Virus record (IMG/VR): IMGVR_UViG_3300043446_001880
Coordinates: 1-27,013 of that record
Length of the DNA: 27,013 nt
Direction: 5' to 3' (one strand)
DNA from: a virus
Part shown: in pieces, positions 26,898 to 27,013 of the stretch
Layout of the letters: every line of letters begins with the position of its first letter
Numbering within the stretch: position 1 is the stretch's first letter
Program-made: the position numbers and the translations under genes
The notes under the pieces: generated by a model
Database searches by the model: none
What the model saw: the letters and a program-made list of their open reading frames with translations, nothing else
What the model was told of the DNA's origin: nothing

Positions 26898-27013
26898 TTG
26901 ACCGACTCATTCTCAGTGCTGTGCTAGGCACAGTGGGGTTCAATGGTTTATTCCCTGACCCGCCATCGCCACCAGCACCGTTGACGCTGAAACAAAAAGC
27001 CAAAGAGCGATCG
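26894..27013 (+). CDS. Partial gene at right edge, unknown
   Basis: An ATG at 26894, overlapping the previous stop (ATGA) and following AAAGGAG, opens 40 codons to the window end: MIDRLILSAVLGTVGFNGLF, then PDPPSPPAPLTLKQKAKERS. The first 20 residues are moderately hydrophobic, possibly a signal or membrane segment, followed by a Pro-rich stretch. The rest lies outside the window, so no function can be given. Confidence 0.6.
   Translation, partial: MIDRLILSAVLGTVGFNGLFPDPPSPPAPLTLKQKAKERS

Overview
The window is part of a tailed double-stranded DNA phage (Caudoviricetes) genome or a close prophage relative. The evidence is a complete head-morphogenesis block (small and large terminase, portal, scaffold, major capsid) facing a replication block (family A DNA polymerase, VRR-NUC nuclease, Cas4/RecB-like nuclease, DUF3310 protein). 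Starts mostly follow good Shine-Dalgarno sequences and several promoters match sigma-70 consensus, so the host is a bacterium with ordinary sigma-70 and SD signals. A proteobacterial host is plausible, but the sequence does not prove it. I recognise no tRNA, rRNA, CRISPR array, integrase or insertion sequence. Both ends cut through genes.

Layout. (1) Positions 1-10003 are all on the minus strand and read leftward: terminase small subunit, terminase large subunit, portal, a 67-residue protein, a GroES-like co-chaperonin, a scaffold-like protein, a 154-residue protein, a decoration-like protein, the major capsid protein, a strong terminator, an HNH endonuclease, then a new promoter driving a glycine/serine/threonine-rich virion protein and a truncated structural gene. 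(2) Positions 10004-10703 form the divergent control region. (3) Positions 10704-20971 are on the plus strand and hold mostly unfamiliar early genes. These include an AAA+ (MoxR/CobS-like) ATPase, a metallopeptidase-plus-VWA protein and a DUF3150-like protein, with a cassette of very small genes around them and an 800-base non-coding stretch at 11.7-12.5 kb. (4) Positions 21132-24928 are the DNA metabolism block. (5) Positions 24930-27013 are tightly packed small accessory genes with ATGA overlaps.

The most unusual feature is a family of eight 29-30 bp palindromes spread over 10.6-21.0 kb and confined to the rightward early region. The arms (GAACAAACCAACA and TGTTGGTATGTTC) are nearly invariant and the 3-4 base centre varies. 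A single asymmetric position in the arms gives each copy a direction. The first four copies point one way and the last four the other. Five copies sit 21-36 bases before a start codon. One lies inside the VWA gene in a glycine-rich linker, and one forms the end of a small reading frame. I suggest operators, RNA processing hairpins or a miniature mobile palindrome as explanations; the sequence alone does not decide. A small ribbon-helix-helix protein (17964-18125) is one candidate for a protein that acts on them.

Other non-coding structure includes a nested four-stem element of about 139 bases (12284-12422), three 19-base repeats (11787-11925), two 28-base direct repeats (10458-10517), and operator-like palindromes at three promoters or leaders.
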